A stretch of 64,000 bases of DNA from 40CM-4-68-19 sp036513415 (GTDB lineage: Bacteria; Myxococcota; Myxococcia; Myxococcales; 40CM-4-68-19): contig DATBZA010000024.1 of the NCBI GenBank assembly GCA_036513415.1, forward strand, positions 16,166 through 80,165. The letters run 5' to 3'. A program made the position numbers and the translations under genes. How positions within the stretch are numbered: position 1 is the first letter of the stretch; each line of letters begins with the position of its first letter. The notes beneath the pieces are model-generated. The model saw nothing but the letters and a program-made list of their open reading frames with translations. It was not told the DNA's origin and searched no databases. Shown in pieces: positions 1-9,794 of the stretch.

Positions 1-704
1 GCGCGCTCGATCACGGCGCGCAACTCCGGTCCGCAGCTCACGTCCGCCGCGGAGGCGATCACTCGGCCCAGCGAAAAGATGTCGGCGGCCGGCCCGACGC
101 TGCCGCCCCGCGCCTGCTCGGGCGCCGTGTACCCCGGCTTTCCCCGGGGACGTTCATCCCGCCGGACCTCGGCGTTTCCCACCGCGCCCGCGACGCCGAA
201 GTCTCCCAGGTAGACGGCGCCCGACCGGGACAGAAGGATGTTGTCCGGCGCGACGTCCCGATGCACGACCTGAAGCGGCTGGCCGTCGCGGCCGACGGCG
301 GTGTGCGCCGCGTGCAGCGCGTGCGCGACCTGCGCGCCGATGTGCGCGGCCAGCGACTCGGGGAGCGGAGCGTTATGCCGCCGCGCCAGCTTCAGTAGAT
401 TCCGGAGGGAGATCCCGTCCACGAATTCGAGCACGAACACCGGCCCGTGCTCCTGCGTTTCCAGGTAGTCGAGGGCAGCCACGATCCCGGGATGGTGGAG
501 CTGACCGACCACGCGGGCCTCGTCGGCGAGCATGGTGGCGATGCGCGGGTCCCCCCGGTGCTCGGGCGCGAGCAGCTTGATGACCACACGCCTGCGAAAG
601 GCGCCTGCTCCTTCGAGCTCGGCGAGCCAGACTTCACCCATGCCCCCGAGACCCAGTCGCTGCTCGAGGACATATCTGCCGCCGATGCGTTCGCCTGCCT
701 GCAC
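1..704 (-). CDS. Serine/threonine protein kinase (3' end cut by window edge)
   Basis: The N-terminal kinase domain of a Hanks-type Ser/Thr kinase is readable on the minus strand. It has a glycine-rich loop (RLGLGGMGEVWLAE), a VVIK lysine motif, the catalytic loop HRDVAPDNILLS, the DFG motif (GDFGVAGAVG) and an activation-segment GYTAPEQ. The family phosphorylates proteins in the cytoplasm and often has a C-terminal membrane or sensor part, which lies outside the window. The GTG start at 704 was chosen because AAGGAGCG sits just upstream and the protein then begins right before the kinase fold. Catalytic Asp, Lys and DFG residues are all present, so it should be active. It is transcribed divergently from dnaK. 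Confidence 0.9.
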   Translation of the reverse strand, partial: MQAGERIGGRYVLEQRLGLGGMGEVWLAELEGAGAFRRRVVIKLLAPEHRGDPRIATMLADEARVVGQLHHPGIVAALDYLETQEHGPVFVLEFVDGISLRNLLKLARRHNAPLPESLAAHIGAQVAHALHAAHTAVGRDGQPLQVVHRDVAPDNILLSRSGAVYLGDFGVAGAVGNAEVRRDERPRGKPGYTAPEQARGGSVGPAADIFSLGRVIASAADVSCGPELRAVIER

Positions 705-712
705 TGCGCTCC

Positions 713-740
713 TTGACACACTCCTACGGGTACTTACTGT
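713..740 (+). promoter_or_regulatory. Candidate sigma-70-like promoter of dnaK
   Basis: A perfect TTGACA (713-718) is followed after 16 bases by TACTGT (735-740), about 105 bases before the dnaK start, in the short gap between the divergent kinase gene and dnaK. No CIRCE element and no clear sigma-32 box was seen. The -10 match is weak, so this is only a candidate. Confidence 0.4.
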
Positions 741-846
741 AGCGCCGCACCGCGGCGGACCCTAGACCCGACCGCCGGAGGGCGGGTCCAAGGCCTGCGC
801 TCGAGGGACTTTACCGGCGCGAAAGAATTCAGGGAGACAAGGCGAA

Positions 847-2766
<1,920 letters not shown>

Positions 2767-2819
2767 CGTCTGATTGCTCGCGGCGTCCGCGAACCCCCCC
2801 TCGTGGATGCTGCGCCGGG

Positions 2820-2855
2820 AGGCGGGACCCTTCGGGGTTCCGCCTTTCGTTTTTC
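2820..2855 (+). terminator. Intrinsic terminator of dnaK
   Basis: A 10-bp stem (2821-2830 with 2835-2844, one G-T pair) closes a TTCG tetraloop and is followed by a T-rich run (2845-2855). It lies 55 bases after the dnaK stop. Confidence 0.85.
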
Positions 2856-2946
2856 TAGCCGCTGCCGGAGGCGGGGGACCAAAACGACAACGCCAACCGA
2901 TCGCCGGTTTGTAACGGCTCCGGTCCATCGATAAGAAGCGGCAACG

Positions 2947-3786
2947 ATGCCCCTGAAGGTCGCCACCTGGAACGTCAACGGGATCCGCGCCCGGGCGCCC
3001 GAGGTCCTGCAGTGGATCGAGCGCGAATCGCCCGACGTGGTCTGCCTCCAGGAGATCAAAGCCTCGCCCGAGCACGTTCCGGTCCCGCTCTGCGACCTGT
3101 CGGGGTACTGGTGCTTCTGGCACGGGCACAAGGGCTACTCGGGAGTCTCCCTGCACCTGCGCAAGAGCACGTTTCCGGGGCGGCCCCGCTTCGTCCATCC
3201 GGAGTTCGATCACGAGACTCGCATCGTCACCGCGCAGCTCGGCGACCTGGTCGTCGCCTCGGCGTACGTTCCCAACGGCGGCAAGGATCTGCCCGCGAAG
3301 ATCCGCTTCCTCGAGGGACTGGACAGGTTCGCCGCCGCGGCCCAGGCGGAAGGCAGAAGCCTCGTGCTCTGTGGAGACCTGAACGTGGCCCGCGAGGAAC
3401 GCGACGTCCATCCCAAGCTGCGCAAGACGGACCAGATCGGCACCACGCCGCTGGAGCGCGAGCTGCTCGCGAAGATCCTCTCGCGCGGCCTGGTGGATCT
3501 GGGGCGCAAGTTCGCCCCCGACGACGACCGCCTCTTCACCTGGTGGGCGCCCTGGCGCAACCTTCGCGAGCGCAACATCGGCTGGCGCATCGACTATGTG
3601 CTCGCCAGCACTGGGCTTGCGGAGAAAGCGACCTCCTGTGCCGGGTTCCGGGAGTTCGGCACCAGCGACCACGGTCCCCTGCAGGCCGTTTTCGACGTGC
3701 CCGCGCCCACCTACGAGCCCGCGTCCGACCCCGAGCCCGAGCCCGAGCCTGCCGCGCCTTCACCGGCGCAGATCCCGCTCCTGTAG
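2947..3786 (+). CDS. xthA: Exodeoxyribonuclease III (AP endonuclease)
   Basis: DNA-repair enzyme of the exonuclease III/APE1 fold that cleaves at abasic sites and trims 3' ends. The catalytic motifs appear in order: WNVNGIR near the start, LQEIK (metal-binding Glu), SAYVPNG, CGDLNVA (Asp/Asn pair), FTWW, RIDYVLAS and the C-terminal SDHGPL with the catalytic Asp-His. It has 279 residues, slightly longer than usual because of a Pro-Glu-rich tail (PEPEPEP) after the catalytic domain. It follows the dnaK terminator and looks independently expressed. Confidence 0.95.
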   Translation: MPLKVATWNVNGIRARAPEVLQWIERESPDVVCLQEIKASPEHVPVPLCDLSGYWCFWHGHKGYSGVSLHLRKSTFPGRPRFVHPEFDHETRIVTAQLGDLVVASAYVPNGGKDLPAKIRFLEGLDRFAAAAQAEGRSLVLCGDLNVAREERDVHPKLRKTDQIGTTPLERELLAKILSRGLVDLGRKFAPDDDRLFTWWAPWRNLRERNIGWRIDYVLASTGLAEKATSCAGFREFGTSDHGPLQAVFDVPAPTYEPASDPEPEPEPAAPSPAQIPLL

Positions 3787-3867
3787 CGGACTCCGCGCAC
3801 ATCCGCGCGGGACCGCGCACGCACAGCCCCTTTCGACCTTCACGCGAGAAACTCTAGGGTTCTCTCC

Positions 3868-4506
3868 GTGTTCTGGCGAAGGAACTTCGATCGTGGCAAG
3901 ACGCTTGCCGCCGCGGACAAGGCGCGCTCCCGGGGCCGCGTGCGCAAGGCCGTCCGCGGCTACCTCAAAGTGCTGGAGCACGATCCGGCGGACCACGTGG
4001 TCCGCTCCAAGCTCGCGCCGCTTCTCGCTCGCGTCGGGCGCTGGGACGAGGCCCGCAAGAACTTCGACCAGGCGGCCGACGGATACCTCAAGGTGGGATT
4101 CGCGCCCAAGGCCATCGCGGTCTGGACCGTGGCGGCGCAGACATTCCCCGAGCAGGTCGAGTACTGGGAGCGGATCGCGAACGAACAGGTGAAACGCGGC
4201 AAGCGGCAGGACGCCGTGCTCGCGCTGCTGGAGGGACGCTCGATGCTGCGCAAGAAGCGGCAGCGTCCTCTTGCCGTGATGCTGCTGCGACAAGTGCTGG
4301 AGCTGGAGCCGGGCCACGTCGATGGGACGCTGGACCTTGCCGATCTACTCCGGCGGGACGGGGTTCGCGACGAGGCCAGGCGCCTGCTCTCGGGCCTGCT
4401 GGTCCGGATCGGGAAGGTCCGCAGCCTGCGGCGCAGGGTGCGCTTTGCACAGTTCTGGGTCGAGCCCTCGATTCGCGGGGCGCTCGATTGGGCTCTGGCC
4501 CGCTGA
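3868..4506 (+). CDS. TPR-repeat protein of unknown function
   Basis: A 212-residue, Arg/Lys-rich, all-helical soluble protein with about four tetratricopeptide-like repeats (for example around DARKNFDQAADGYLKVGFAP, residues 52-72). TPR proteins are scaffolds, and no enzymatic motif is visible. The start is a GTG at 3868. A TAGGGT hexamer (3855-3860) sits seven bases upstream, with no ribosome-binding site, so the message could be leaderless. It precedes the membrane-protein/VWA-lipoprotein pair by 27 bases and may belong with them. Confidence 0.75.
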   Translation: MFWRRNFDRGKTLAAADKARSRGRVRKAVRGYLKVLEHDPADHVVRSKLAPLLARVGRWDEARKNFDQAADGYLKVGFAPKAIAVWTVAAQTFPEQVEYWERIANEQVKRGKRQDAVLALLEGRSMLRKKRQRPLAVMLLRQVLELEPGHVDGTLDLADLLRRDGVRDEARRLLSGLLVRIGKVRSLRRRVRFAQFWVEPSIRGALDWALAR

Positions 4507-4533
4507 CGCTTCAACGAAGAAAGGGAGAACGAG

Positions 4534-5973
4534 ATGCAACGCTTTTACTTCTGGCCGACGAACCCCGCGGCGTCGATCTTCGCGCTCTGGGTTCTGTCGC
4601 AGATCTTCCTCTACGCCGCCCGCGTGCCGATGCACCGGGCGTTGCGCGAGATCGGCCGGCTGCTCGGCGGCGCGTTCCGCATCGGCGCGCGCTGGTGCCG
4701 CGGGCTCGCCGGCGTGGCCTCCCGCCGCGACCACGAGATGATCGTCGAGATGGGCAAGGGCGACACCGAGGCGAAGATCGGCCGCGAGTTCCACCGCATC
4801 GAGGGAGCGTTCGCCAAGGAGCTGGCGCGGTACCCCGATCTGCACCGCAAGCTGGACGACGTGGTCACCAAGGTCGACGCCGACTTCCAGGAGTGCGCCA
4901 CGGCGGCTCCGGCGGCGCCGGGTTGGACCGAAGCGGTGGCCGCGGTGGCGAAGATGCCGCCCAACACCGACGGCGTGGTCCGGAAGGTGCTGGAAGAGAT
5001 CCAGAAGTCGGCGGTGGCCGGCGAGAAGAAGGCGCTGCAGGAGTTCCGCGAGGCGACCGCCAAGCGGCACAAGATCCTCTCCAGCATGGCGCCGGCGTGG
5101 AAGGAAATGCAGAAGATCGCCACCGAGGTCGCGCGTGCCGTCTCCGGCGCGCTCGAGGCCACCAAGCGCATCGACGGCTTCATGACCTCCTACGAGAAAG
5201 TGCGTGCGGCCGACAAGAACGCGACTCGCGCCCTGGGTTGGAACGCCACGCAGCTCTTCGTGGTCTCGCTGCTGGTGATGGCGGTGGCGTTGGGCGGCGC
5301 GTTCGTGAACTTCAACCTCATCGCTCTGCCGATGAGCGAGCTCGTGCCTTCAGGCAGCCGCATCGCCGGCATGCCCGTGTCCACGGTGGCCGCCCTGGTG
5401 GTGGTGCTGATGGAGATCGCGGCCGGCGTCTTCGCGATGGAGATGCTGGGCATCACCAACTTCTTCCCCAAGCTGGACCTCGTGCCCAAGTCCCGGCGCC
5501 GCATCATCCTGGTGGTGGCGGTGGGCGGCCTGTTCATGCTGGCCTGCATCGAGGCGTCGCTGGCCATCCTCCGCGAGCAGATCGTCGAGTCCTCTACCGC
5601 GCTGAAGGCGTCGCTGGCCGGGGTGAAGGACCACCCGGTGGCGCAGACGGCGACTTCGCGCATCCCGGTCATCGGCCAGGCCGTCCTGGGCTTCATCCTG
5701 CCCTGGATCCTCGCCATGGTGGCCGTGCCGCTGGAGACGATGATCTCCACCGGCGGGCACATCGTCCTCAGCGCGGCGACCGGCCTGCTGCACGGCGGCG
5801 GCATGGTCTGCCGCCTCGGTGGCCACGGCATGCGGTACCTCTGCGAGGCCGTGCGGCACGTGTACGACATCTACATCGTGATTCCGCTGCAGATTGAGAG
5901 GCTGGTCACCAACGGGTCGAAGCCGAGCCCGGTCGCCGCGGGCGGGGTGCGCGGACAGGGGGCGCGTCCATGA
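4534..5973 (+). CDS. Multi-pass membrane protein with large helical cytoplasmic region, function unknown
   Basis: 479 residues. One hydrophobic segment lies at about 11-29, then a long charged helical stretch (about 65-235), then four or five hydrophobic segments (about 238-262, 284-304, 324-343, 378-398, 405-420) and a polar tail. An AAAGGGAG ribosome-binding site precedes the ATG. The stop overlaps the start of the next gene (ATGA at 5970-5973), so the two are probably co-translated. I do not recognise a family. The helical region could be a coiled coil or bundle that senses or assembles beside the VWA lipoprotein; that is inference. Confidence 0.8.
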   Translation: MQRFYFWPTNPAASIFALWVLSQIFLYAARVPMHRALREIGRLLGGAFRIGARWCRGLAGVASRRDHEMIVEMGKGDTEAKIGREFHRIEGAFAKELARYPDLHRKLDDVVTKVDADFQECATAAPAAPGWTEAVAAVAKMPPNTDGVVRKVLEEIQKSAVAGEKKALQEFREATAKRHKILSSMAPAWKEMQKIATEVARAVSGALEATKRIDGFMTSYEKVRAADKNATRALGWNATQLFVVSLLVMAVALGGAFVNFNLIALPMSELVPSGSRIAGMPVSTVAALVVVLMEIAAGVFAMEMLGITNFFPKLDLVPKSRRRIILVVAVGGLFMLACIEASLAILREQIVESSTALKASLAGVKDHPVAQTATSRIPVIGQAVLGFILPWILAMVAVPLETMISTGGHIVLSAATGLLHGGGMVCRLGGHGMRYLCEAVRHVYDIYIVIPLQIERLVTNGSKPSPVAAGGVRGQGARP

Positions 5974-6623
5974 ACCGCGCCTGCATCGTTGCCGCCGCTC
6001 TGCTGGCGGGTTCCTGCTCCAGCGGCGCGCAGTACTCGCAGGCGATCGTCGCCCTGGTGGACGTTTCCGGGACGTACGCGGACCAGAAGCCGGAAGTGGT
6101 CAACGTGATCCGGAAGGGCGTGCTGCCGCGGCTCACCCCGGGCGACACCCTGGTGGTGATCCGGATCGACAGCGAGAGCTACAAGAAGGCGAACGTCGAG
6201 GCCAGCATGACCCTGGACATCCGGCCCTCGAAAGCCAACGCCCAGAAGCTGCAGCTGGCGAGCACGCTCGACGCCTTCAGCCACAAGCCGTACCGCTCCA
6301 CGCACACCGACATCCGTGGGGCGATGATGCTGGGCGCCGAGTACCTGCGCGAGAGCAACGCCGGCCGCCGCACGATGGTGATCTTCAGCGACCTGGAGGA
6401 GGACCTGCCCCGCGGCGTGAAGCGGGACATGGCGGCCGACGAGCTGAAGGGCGTGCGGGTGCTGGCGATGAACGTCAAGCGGCTCGGACACGACAACGCG
6501 AACCCGACCGCCTACCGTGCGCGGCTGGCCGGCTGGGAGAAGCAACTCACCAGCCACGGCGCGCGCGAGTTCAAGGTGGTCCTCGAGCCGGAGAAGCTCT
6601 CCGACCTCCTCGACGAGGGATAG
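5970..6623 (+). CDS. VWA-like lipoprotein
   Basis: 217 residues with a signal sequence ending in the lipobox LAGSC (Cys16), so it is predicted to be a periplasm-facing lipoprotein. The rest resembles a von Willebrand A domain. It has a DVSGTY metal-site motif (D31, S33, T35), a conserved Thr near 111-113 (STHTDIRGAM) and an Asp after a beta strand (VIFSDLEED, D141), which are the three MIDAS positions. VWA domains bind proteins through a metal ion. Overlap with the preceding membrane-protein gene suggests the two form a membrane complex. The family is otherwise unrecognised. Confidence 0.8.
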   Translation: MNRACIVAAALLAGSCSSGAQYSQAIVALVDVSGTYADQKPEVVNVIRKGVLPRLTPGDTLVVIRIDSESYKKANVEASMTLDIRPSKANAQKLQLASTLDAFSHKPYRSTHTDIRGAMMLGAEYLRESNAGRRTMVIFSDLEEDLPRGVKRDMAADELKGVRVLAMNVKRLGHDNANPTAYRARLAGWEKQLTSHGAREFKVVLEPEKLSDLLDEG

Positions 6624-6701
6624 CGGCGGCGAGCGGGATCCGCGGCGAGAGCGCAAAGCAGCGCGCCTGCGACGAGGATGGTCATGCCGGAAAGCCAGGC
6701 A

Positions 6702-7028
6702 CTACCGGACCTTCTTGGGCGGTTCGAGCTGCGTGCCCGGCTGGCTGCTCTCCTCCGTGGCAGGCGCCTCCAAGAGATCGGACCGCTGACCCGGGGCGGA
6801 CCCTAGCCTCGCGCGCAGGTCCGCGTCGAGGGACAGGAGAATCGACTCGAGGCGCTGCACGCGCGCTTCCAGCGCCTGCCCCGAAGTCTTCCGCATCTCC
6901 GTCTCGAGCTGCAGCTCTTTGTCCTTCAACTTGAACCACTTGAGCGTGAATATCAGGGCCACCGGAAACCCGAACACCACCAGGATGGCGACGATCGGGA
7001 TGAACACCTGGAGCATTTCGGGGGTCAT
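6702..7028 (-). CDS. Small membrane protein with cytoplasmic coiled coil
   Basis: 108 residues. An N-terminal transmembrane helix (MTPEMLQVFIPIVAILVVFG) is followed by a charged helix with heptad-like spacing (about 35-75) and a Pro/Gln-rich tail. The organisation resembles PspB-like small inner-membrane proteins, but no signature residues confirm that. The ATG at 7028 was preferred to an upstream in-frame ATG because it begins directly at the hydrophobic segment. It converges on the VWA-lipoprotein gene. Confidence 0.65.
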   Translation of the reverse strand: MTPEMLQVFIPIVAILVVFGFPVALIFTLKWFKLKDKELQLETEMRKTSGQALEARVQRLESILLSLDADLRARLGSAPGQRSDLLEAPATEESSQPGTQLEPPKKVR

Positions 7029-7112
7029 GGAACCGCAGCGTACGCATGGTCCGGGTGACCTTTTCAAGCCCCGCGGCGTATCCGCCGCCGCAACGCCAAA
7101 TGACCGCGGGCA

Positions 7113-7141
7113 CGCGCCCTCGACGTCGAGTCGAGGGCGCG
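7113..7141 (-). terminator. Perfect stem-loop downstream of the Arg/Glu-rich secreted protein gene
   Basis: Twelve-base arms (7113-7124 and 7130-7141) pair perfectly around a GTCGA loop, 15 bases beyond the stop at 7156 on the minus strand. No T-run follows. It may be a factor-assisted terminator or an RNA-stabilising hairpin. Confidence 0.4.
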
Positions 7142-7155
7142 GCGCTCGGAGTTGC

Positions 7156-7551
7156 TTACTCTCCAGCGGTCGCTGGAGCAGATTCGCTCATCGCCCTGTG
7201 CTCGAGGCGCTCGCCCCGCTTCTCGCGGCGCTCGCCTTGCTCCTGCATCCGCTCTCCCTGGCGCACCATGCGGTCCCCGCGGCGCTGATCGCGGTCGGCG
7301 GCACGGTCGACCGCGTTTGCCGCCCGGACGTGGCCCTCGGCGCGAAGCTGCTCCGCCCTCTGCTCCTTGACCGCGGCCTTGTGCTTGAGGTTTTCGCCCC
7401 GCTGCTCGCGATGCTCGCCGTGGCGCTCGCGGCGCTCGCCGGTGCGCTTGAGGTGCTCGGCGCGACGTTCCGTCCGCTCGGCGCTACCGGCGCGCGCCGC
7501 CGCGGGAATCAACAGAAGAACCGCAACCACTCCAGTGAGCAAGGTCCGCAT
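7156..7551 (-). CDS. Secreted, highly charged Arg/Glu-repeat protein
   Basis: 131 residues. A clean signal peptide (MRTLLTGVVAVLLLIPAAARA) is followed by an almost purely hydrophilic sequence rich in Arg, Glu, His and Gln, with a degenerate RxExR/GERRE periodicity and no hydrophobic core. It is expected to form an exported single helix or disordered rod. No family is recognised. The base periodicity and signal peptide support real coding. A GGGAGG site lies 6-11 bases upstream of the start. Confidence 0.6.
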   Translation of the reverse strand: MRTLLTGVVAVLLLIPAAARAGSAERTERRAEHLKRTGERRERHGEHREQRGENLKHKAAVKEQRAEQLRAEGHVRAANAVDRAADRDQRRGDRMVRQGERMQEQGERREKRGERLEHRAMSESAPATAGE

Positions 7552-7611
7552 GGCCGTTTCCCTCCCAGGTCCCTCGATTGGAACCGGTAAACGGCCGTCG
7601 AGTAAATAAGA

Positions 7612-7630
7612 CTCCGGCTTTCAGCCGGAG
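7612..7630 (-). terminator. Intrinsic terminator overlapping the stop codon of the 7621-8406 gene
   Basis: Perfect 8-bp arms (7612-7619, 7623-7630) enclose a 3-base loop. On the minus strand a T-rich tract (TCTTATTTACT) follows. The TGA stop of the gene at 7621 lies inside the hairpin. Confidence 0.65.
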
Positions 7631-8406
7631 GCGCGGGTGGGTTCGCGGCGCAGATGTCGCCGTTCCTCCGCCCTGGGAAGCAGGGAGAGCAGGCGCGAGC
7701 GCTCGTCGGGATCGCCGGCCAGCGCCAGCGACGCCTTGGCTGCGAACAAGTCGAAGAACGCCCTCAGCGCCCCTTGCGCCTCGAGCAGCTGCGCCTGCTC
7801 GTCCGACACCGTGGCCGGCGCGCCGGCGATGGCGCCCAGATCGCGCGCGAGATCCTGCATCGTCTGCACGTCCTCGGGAAGGAGCCCGATGTCCGCGCGC
7901 ACCTCACGATGCGTCTCGAGGGCGGCGAGGATCCGCGTCAGCGCCCGCGCGATGTGGGCCGGCTGACGGGCGGAGAACGGGTCGCCGAGGCCGAAATCGC
8001 GCGCCACCCTGCGACCCTCGGCGCTGCGAGTGACGCGAAGCACGGCCGTCCGCACCGCCTGCGCCGTCGCGGCGGCATCGGCCAGCAGCTCGGCGGCGTC
8101 CGGCGACCGGCCCCTTGCGCCCAGGGCCGCCGCCGGCAGCGCCTGCAAGTGGTCCTCGATCTCCCGCGCGAACTGCAACGCCGCCGCGCAGTACGCGCCG
8201 TTCAGGCCGCGCCGGGCCAGTTCCGCAGCGTGCTCCTCGACCGCGCGCACGACGGCCACCGCAGCTTGCGCGTCCGCGAGAGGGTCGGAGCGGCAGAGCC
8301 TGGCGCCGTCCGCGTTGCGACCCGCGCGGGCGACGAGGTCGGAGCGCGCCTCGGACGCCGAGCGCGAGGAAGGCTTCGCCGGAAGTGTCGGGTTCTTTCG
8401 GGCCAT
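7621..8406 (-). CDS. Uncharacterised helical protein
   Basis: 261 residues, Ala/Leu/Arg-rich and predicted almost all-helical, with no signal peptide and no membrane segment. I recognise no catalytic motif. A GGAGGG ribosome-binding site lies just upstream of the ATG, and an intrinsic terminator overlaps the stop. These make it preferable to the equally long opposite-strand frame (7654-8439), which lacks such signals. Confidence 0.65.
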   Translation of the reverse strand: MARKNPTLPAKPSSRSASEARSDLVARAGRNADGARLCRSDPLADAQAAVAVVRAVEEHAAELARRGLNGAYCAAALQFAREIEDHLQALPAAALGARGRSPDAAELLADAAATAQAVRTAVLRVTRSAEGRRVARDFGLGDPFSARQPAHIARALTRILAALETHREVRADIGLLPEDVQTMQDLARDLGAIAGAPATVSDEQAQLLEAQGALRAFFDLFAAKASLALAGDPDERSRLLSLLPRAEERRHLRREPTRASG

Positions 8407-8458
8407 TGCGGCCCTCCGGTTCTCGGAATGGCTACTTGAGGATGAGCTTGGAGATCCG

Positions 8459-8473
8459 GGGACAGACTGTCCC
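8459..8473. repeat. GGGACAG-type short palindrome
   Basis: GGGACAG and CTGTCCC flank a single A, followed by a second G-run/C-run hairpin (about 8483-8500). A related GGGGACAGATTGTC string occurs at about 53360-53373. Short palindromes of this kind recall REP-like dispersed elements. Confidence 0.4.
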
Positions 8474-8562
8474 GCAAATGAGCGGGGTTGGCAATCCCCG
8501 TTCCTACGTCATGTCGGATGAAGCGGTTCGCTCCCTCAGGGGCGCCGCGGTACCCTCCTCGC

Positions 8563-9369
8563 ATGCTGCACGTCGCGAACGGCGATCATTCGCTCTCCAC
8601 CCTGCGCGGCGCAGGTCTGCCGGGCCAGGTGATCGCCTGGTCCGACGTGTTGGACCAGGGTCCACTGAGGGGCGAGCCGGCGACACCCGGGTTCCGGCTG
8701 GCGCGTGCCGGGTGGCTGGAGGAGAACGGCGCCGGCACTCTTCCCGAAGTGAACGCGCAGCTCGAAGCATGGGATGCGGCGCTCCAGGCGCCGGCAGACG
8801 AGCGGGTGCTGTGGTTCGAGGCGGACCTGACCTGCCAGCTCGCCCTGCTCCACCATCTCGTGGTGATCGACGCTTCCGCGGTGGTCACGCAGGATCCCGT
8901 CCCGCAGCAGCGCGACTTCGCGGCGCTGTTCGCGGGACGGCGCCGCTACGACCGCGAGCAGGCCCGCAAGGCCTGGGCAGCGGTTTCCTCCCCGGATCCG
9001 CGCGCGCTCGAGTCGCTGGATCTCTCCGGCCTTCCCGCGCAGATGGGACCCGCGCTGCGGCGCCTGATCGAGGAGCTCCCGGAACGCGGGAGCGGTCTGT
9101 CCCGGACCGAGCGCGCGGTGCTGGAGGAGGAAGGTTCGTTTCCGCGGGTCCAGGCGCGGGAGGCGGTGGCCTGGATCACTGATCTTTTCTTCGCGCGCGT
9201 GGTCACGGAGCTGCACGAAGCCGGCCTCTTCGACGAGCCGGCGCGGACGGAGTGTCTCGCCGGCCGCCTCGACTATCGCGCGCGCGCCAAGGACCGCTGG
9301 ATGGGCGGGGTACTGCTGCAGGGTCCATCGTGCTACCGCCGCGAAGGCTCTCGCATCGTCTCGCCTTGA
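8563..9369 (+). CDS. DUF1835-like protein
   Basis: 268 residues. It starts MLHVANGDHSLSTLRGAGLP and continues with IAWSDVLDQGPL, matching the Asn-Gly-Asp and Asp-x-Leu-x-x-Gly-Pro pattern I associate with DUF1835 (often joined to DUF3658), whose biochemical role is unknown. The ATG at 8563 was chosen over an in-frame ATG 75 bases upstream because the conserved domain begins exactly there. Soluble, with no membrane segments. It ends 426 bases before the aminotransferase gene, with only a decayed fragment in between. Confidence 0.7.
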   Translation: MLHVANGDHSLSTLRGAGLPGQVIAWSDVLDQGPLRGEPATPGFRLARAGWLEENGAGTLPEVNAQLEAWDAALQAPADERVLWFEADLTCQLALLHHLVVIDASAVVTQDPVPQQRDFAALFAGRRRYDREQARKAWAAVSSPDPRALESLDLSGLPAQMGPALRRLIEELPERGSGLSRTERAVLEEEGSFPRVQAREAVAWITDLFFARVVTELHEAGLFDEPARTECLAGRLDYRARAKDRWMGGVLLQGPSCYRREGSRIVSP

Positions 9370-9467
9370 CCTGTCGGGTCCGCGCAAGCAAGAGGTCCTG
9401 GGACGACGGAAGTCCTAGGCCCTTTGGGCGGACGACGACTCTGCGGTCCGTGGTCGTCCCGCTGCGG

Positions 9468-9726
9468 ATGAACTTCGTGTTCTTCGGCGAAAATTTCGAC
9501 ATCAGCCACACCTTCGATCCCGGCCCCGCCCTCGAGAACATCGTCAACTCTCCCTTGTCCAGGATACGGACTGGGCCAACGGCCGGGGTCAGTTTTGCGA
9601 TCAGATGCTCACCTGCAGCAGATCGTGCTCCTGCAATGGTTCACGAAGGAGAGGGACGCGTTCGGCGGCTGGTTCACCTTCTCCGATCCAACCTCGCTGA
9701 CCGTGCCGGCGGTCTACTGCCAGTAG
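9468..9726 (+). pseudogene. Frameshifted remnant of an unidentified protein gene
   Basis: The 9370-9794 gap contains protein-like sequence spread over three frames. Frame one begins ATG at 9468 (MNFVFFGENFDISHTFDPGP). A second frame gives QDTDWANGRGQFCDQM near 9560-9610. A third runs through LQQIVLLQWFTKERDAFGGW to a stop at 9726. Each reads like a folded protein, but no single frame joins them, so this looks like the C-terminal part of a gene disabled by at least two indels. The family is not recognised. I see nothing else in 9370-9467 or 9727-9794. Confidence 0.5.
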
Positions 9727-9794
9727 CCTGGTTGGGCGATCCATGCCGACGGCAAGATCGTGTTAGATGGGATGATCTCGCCGGGAGTCACCGA

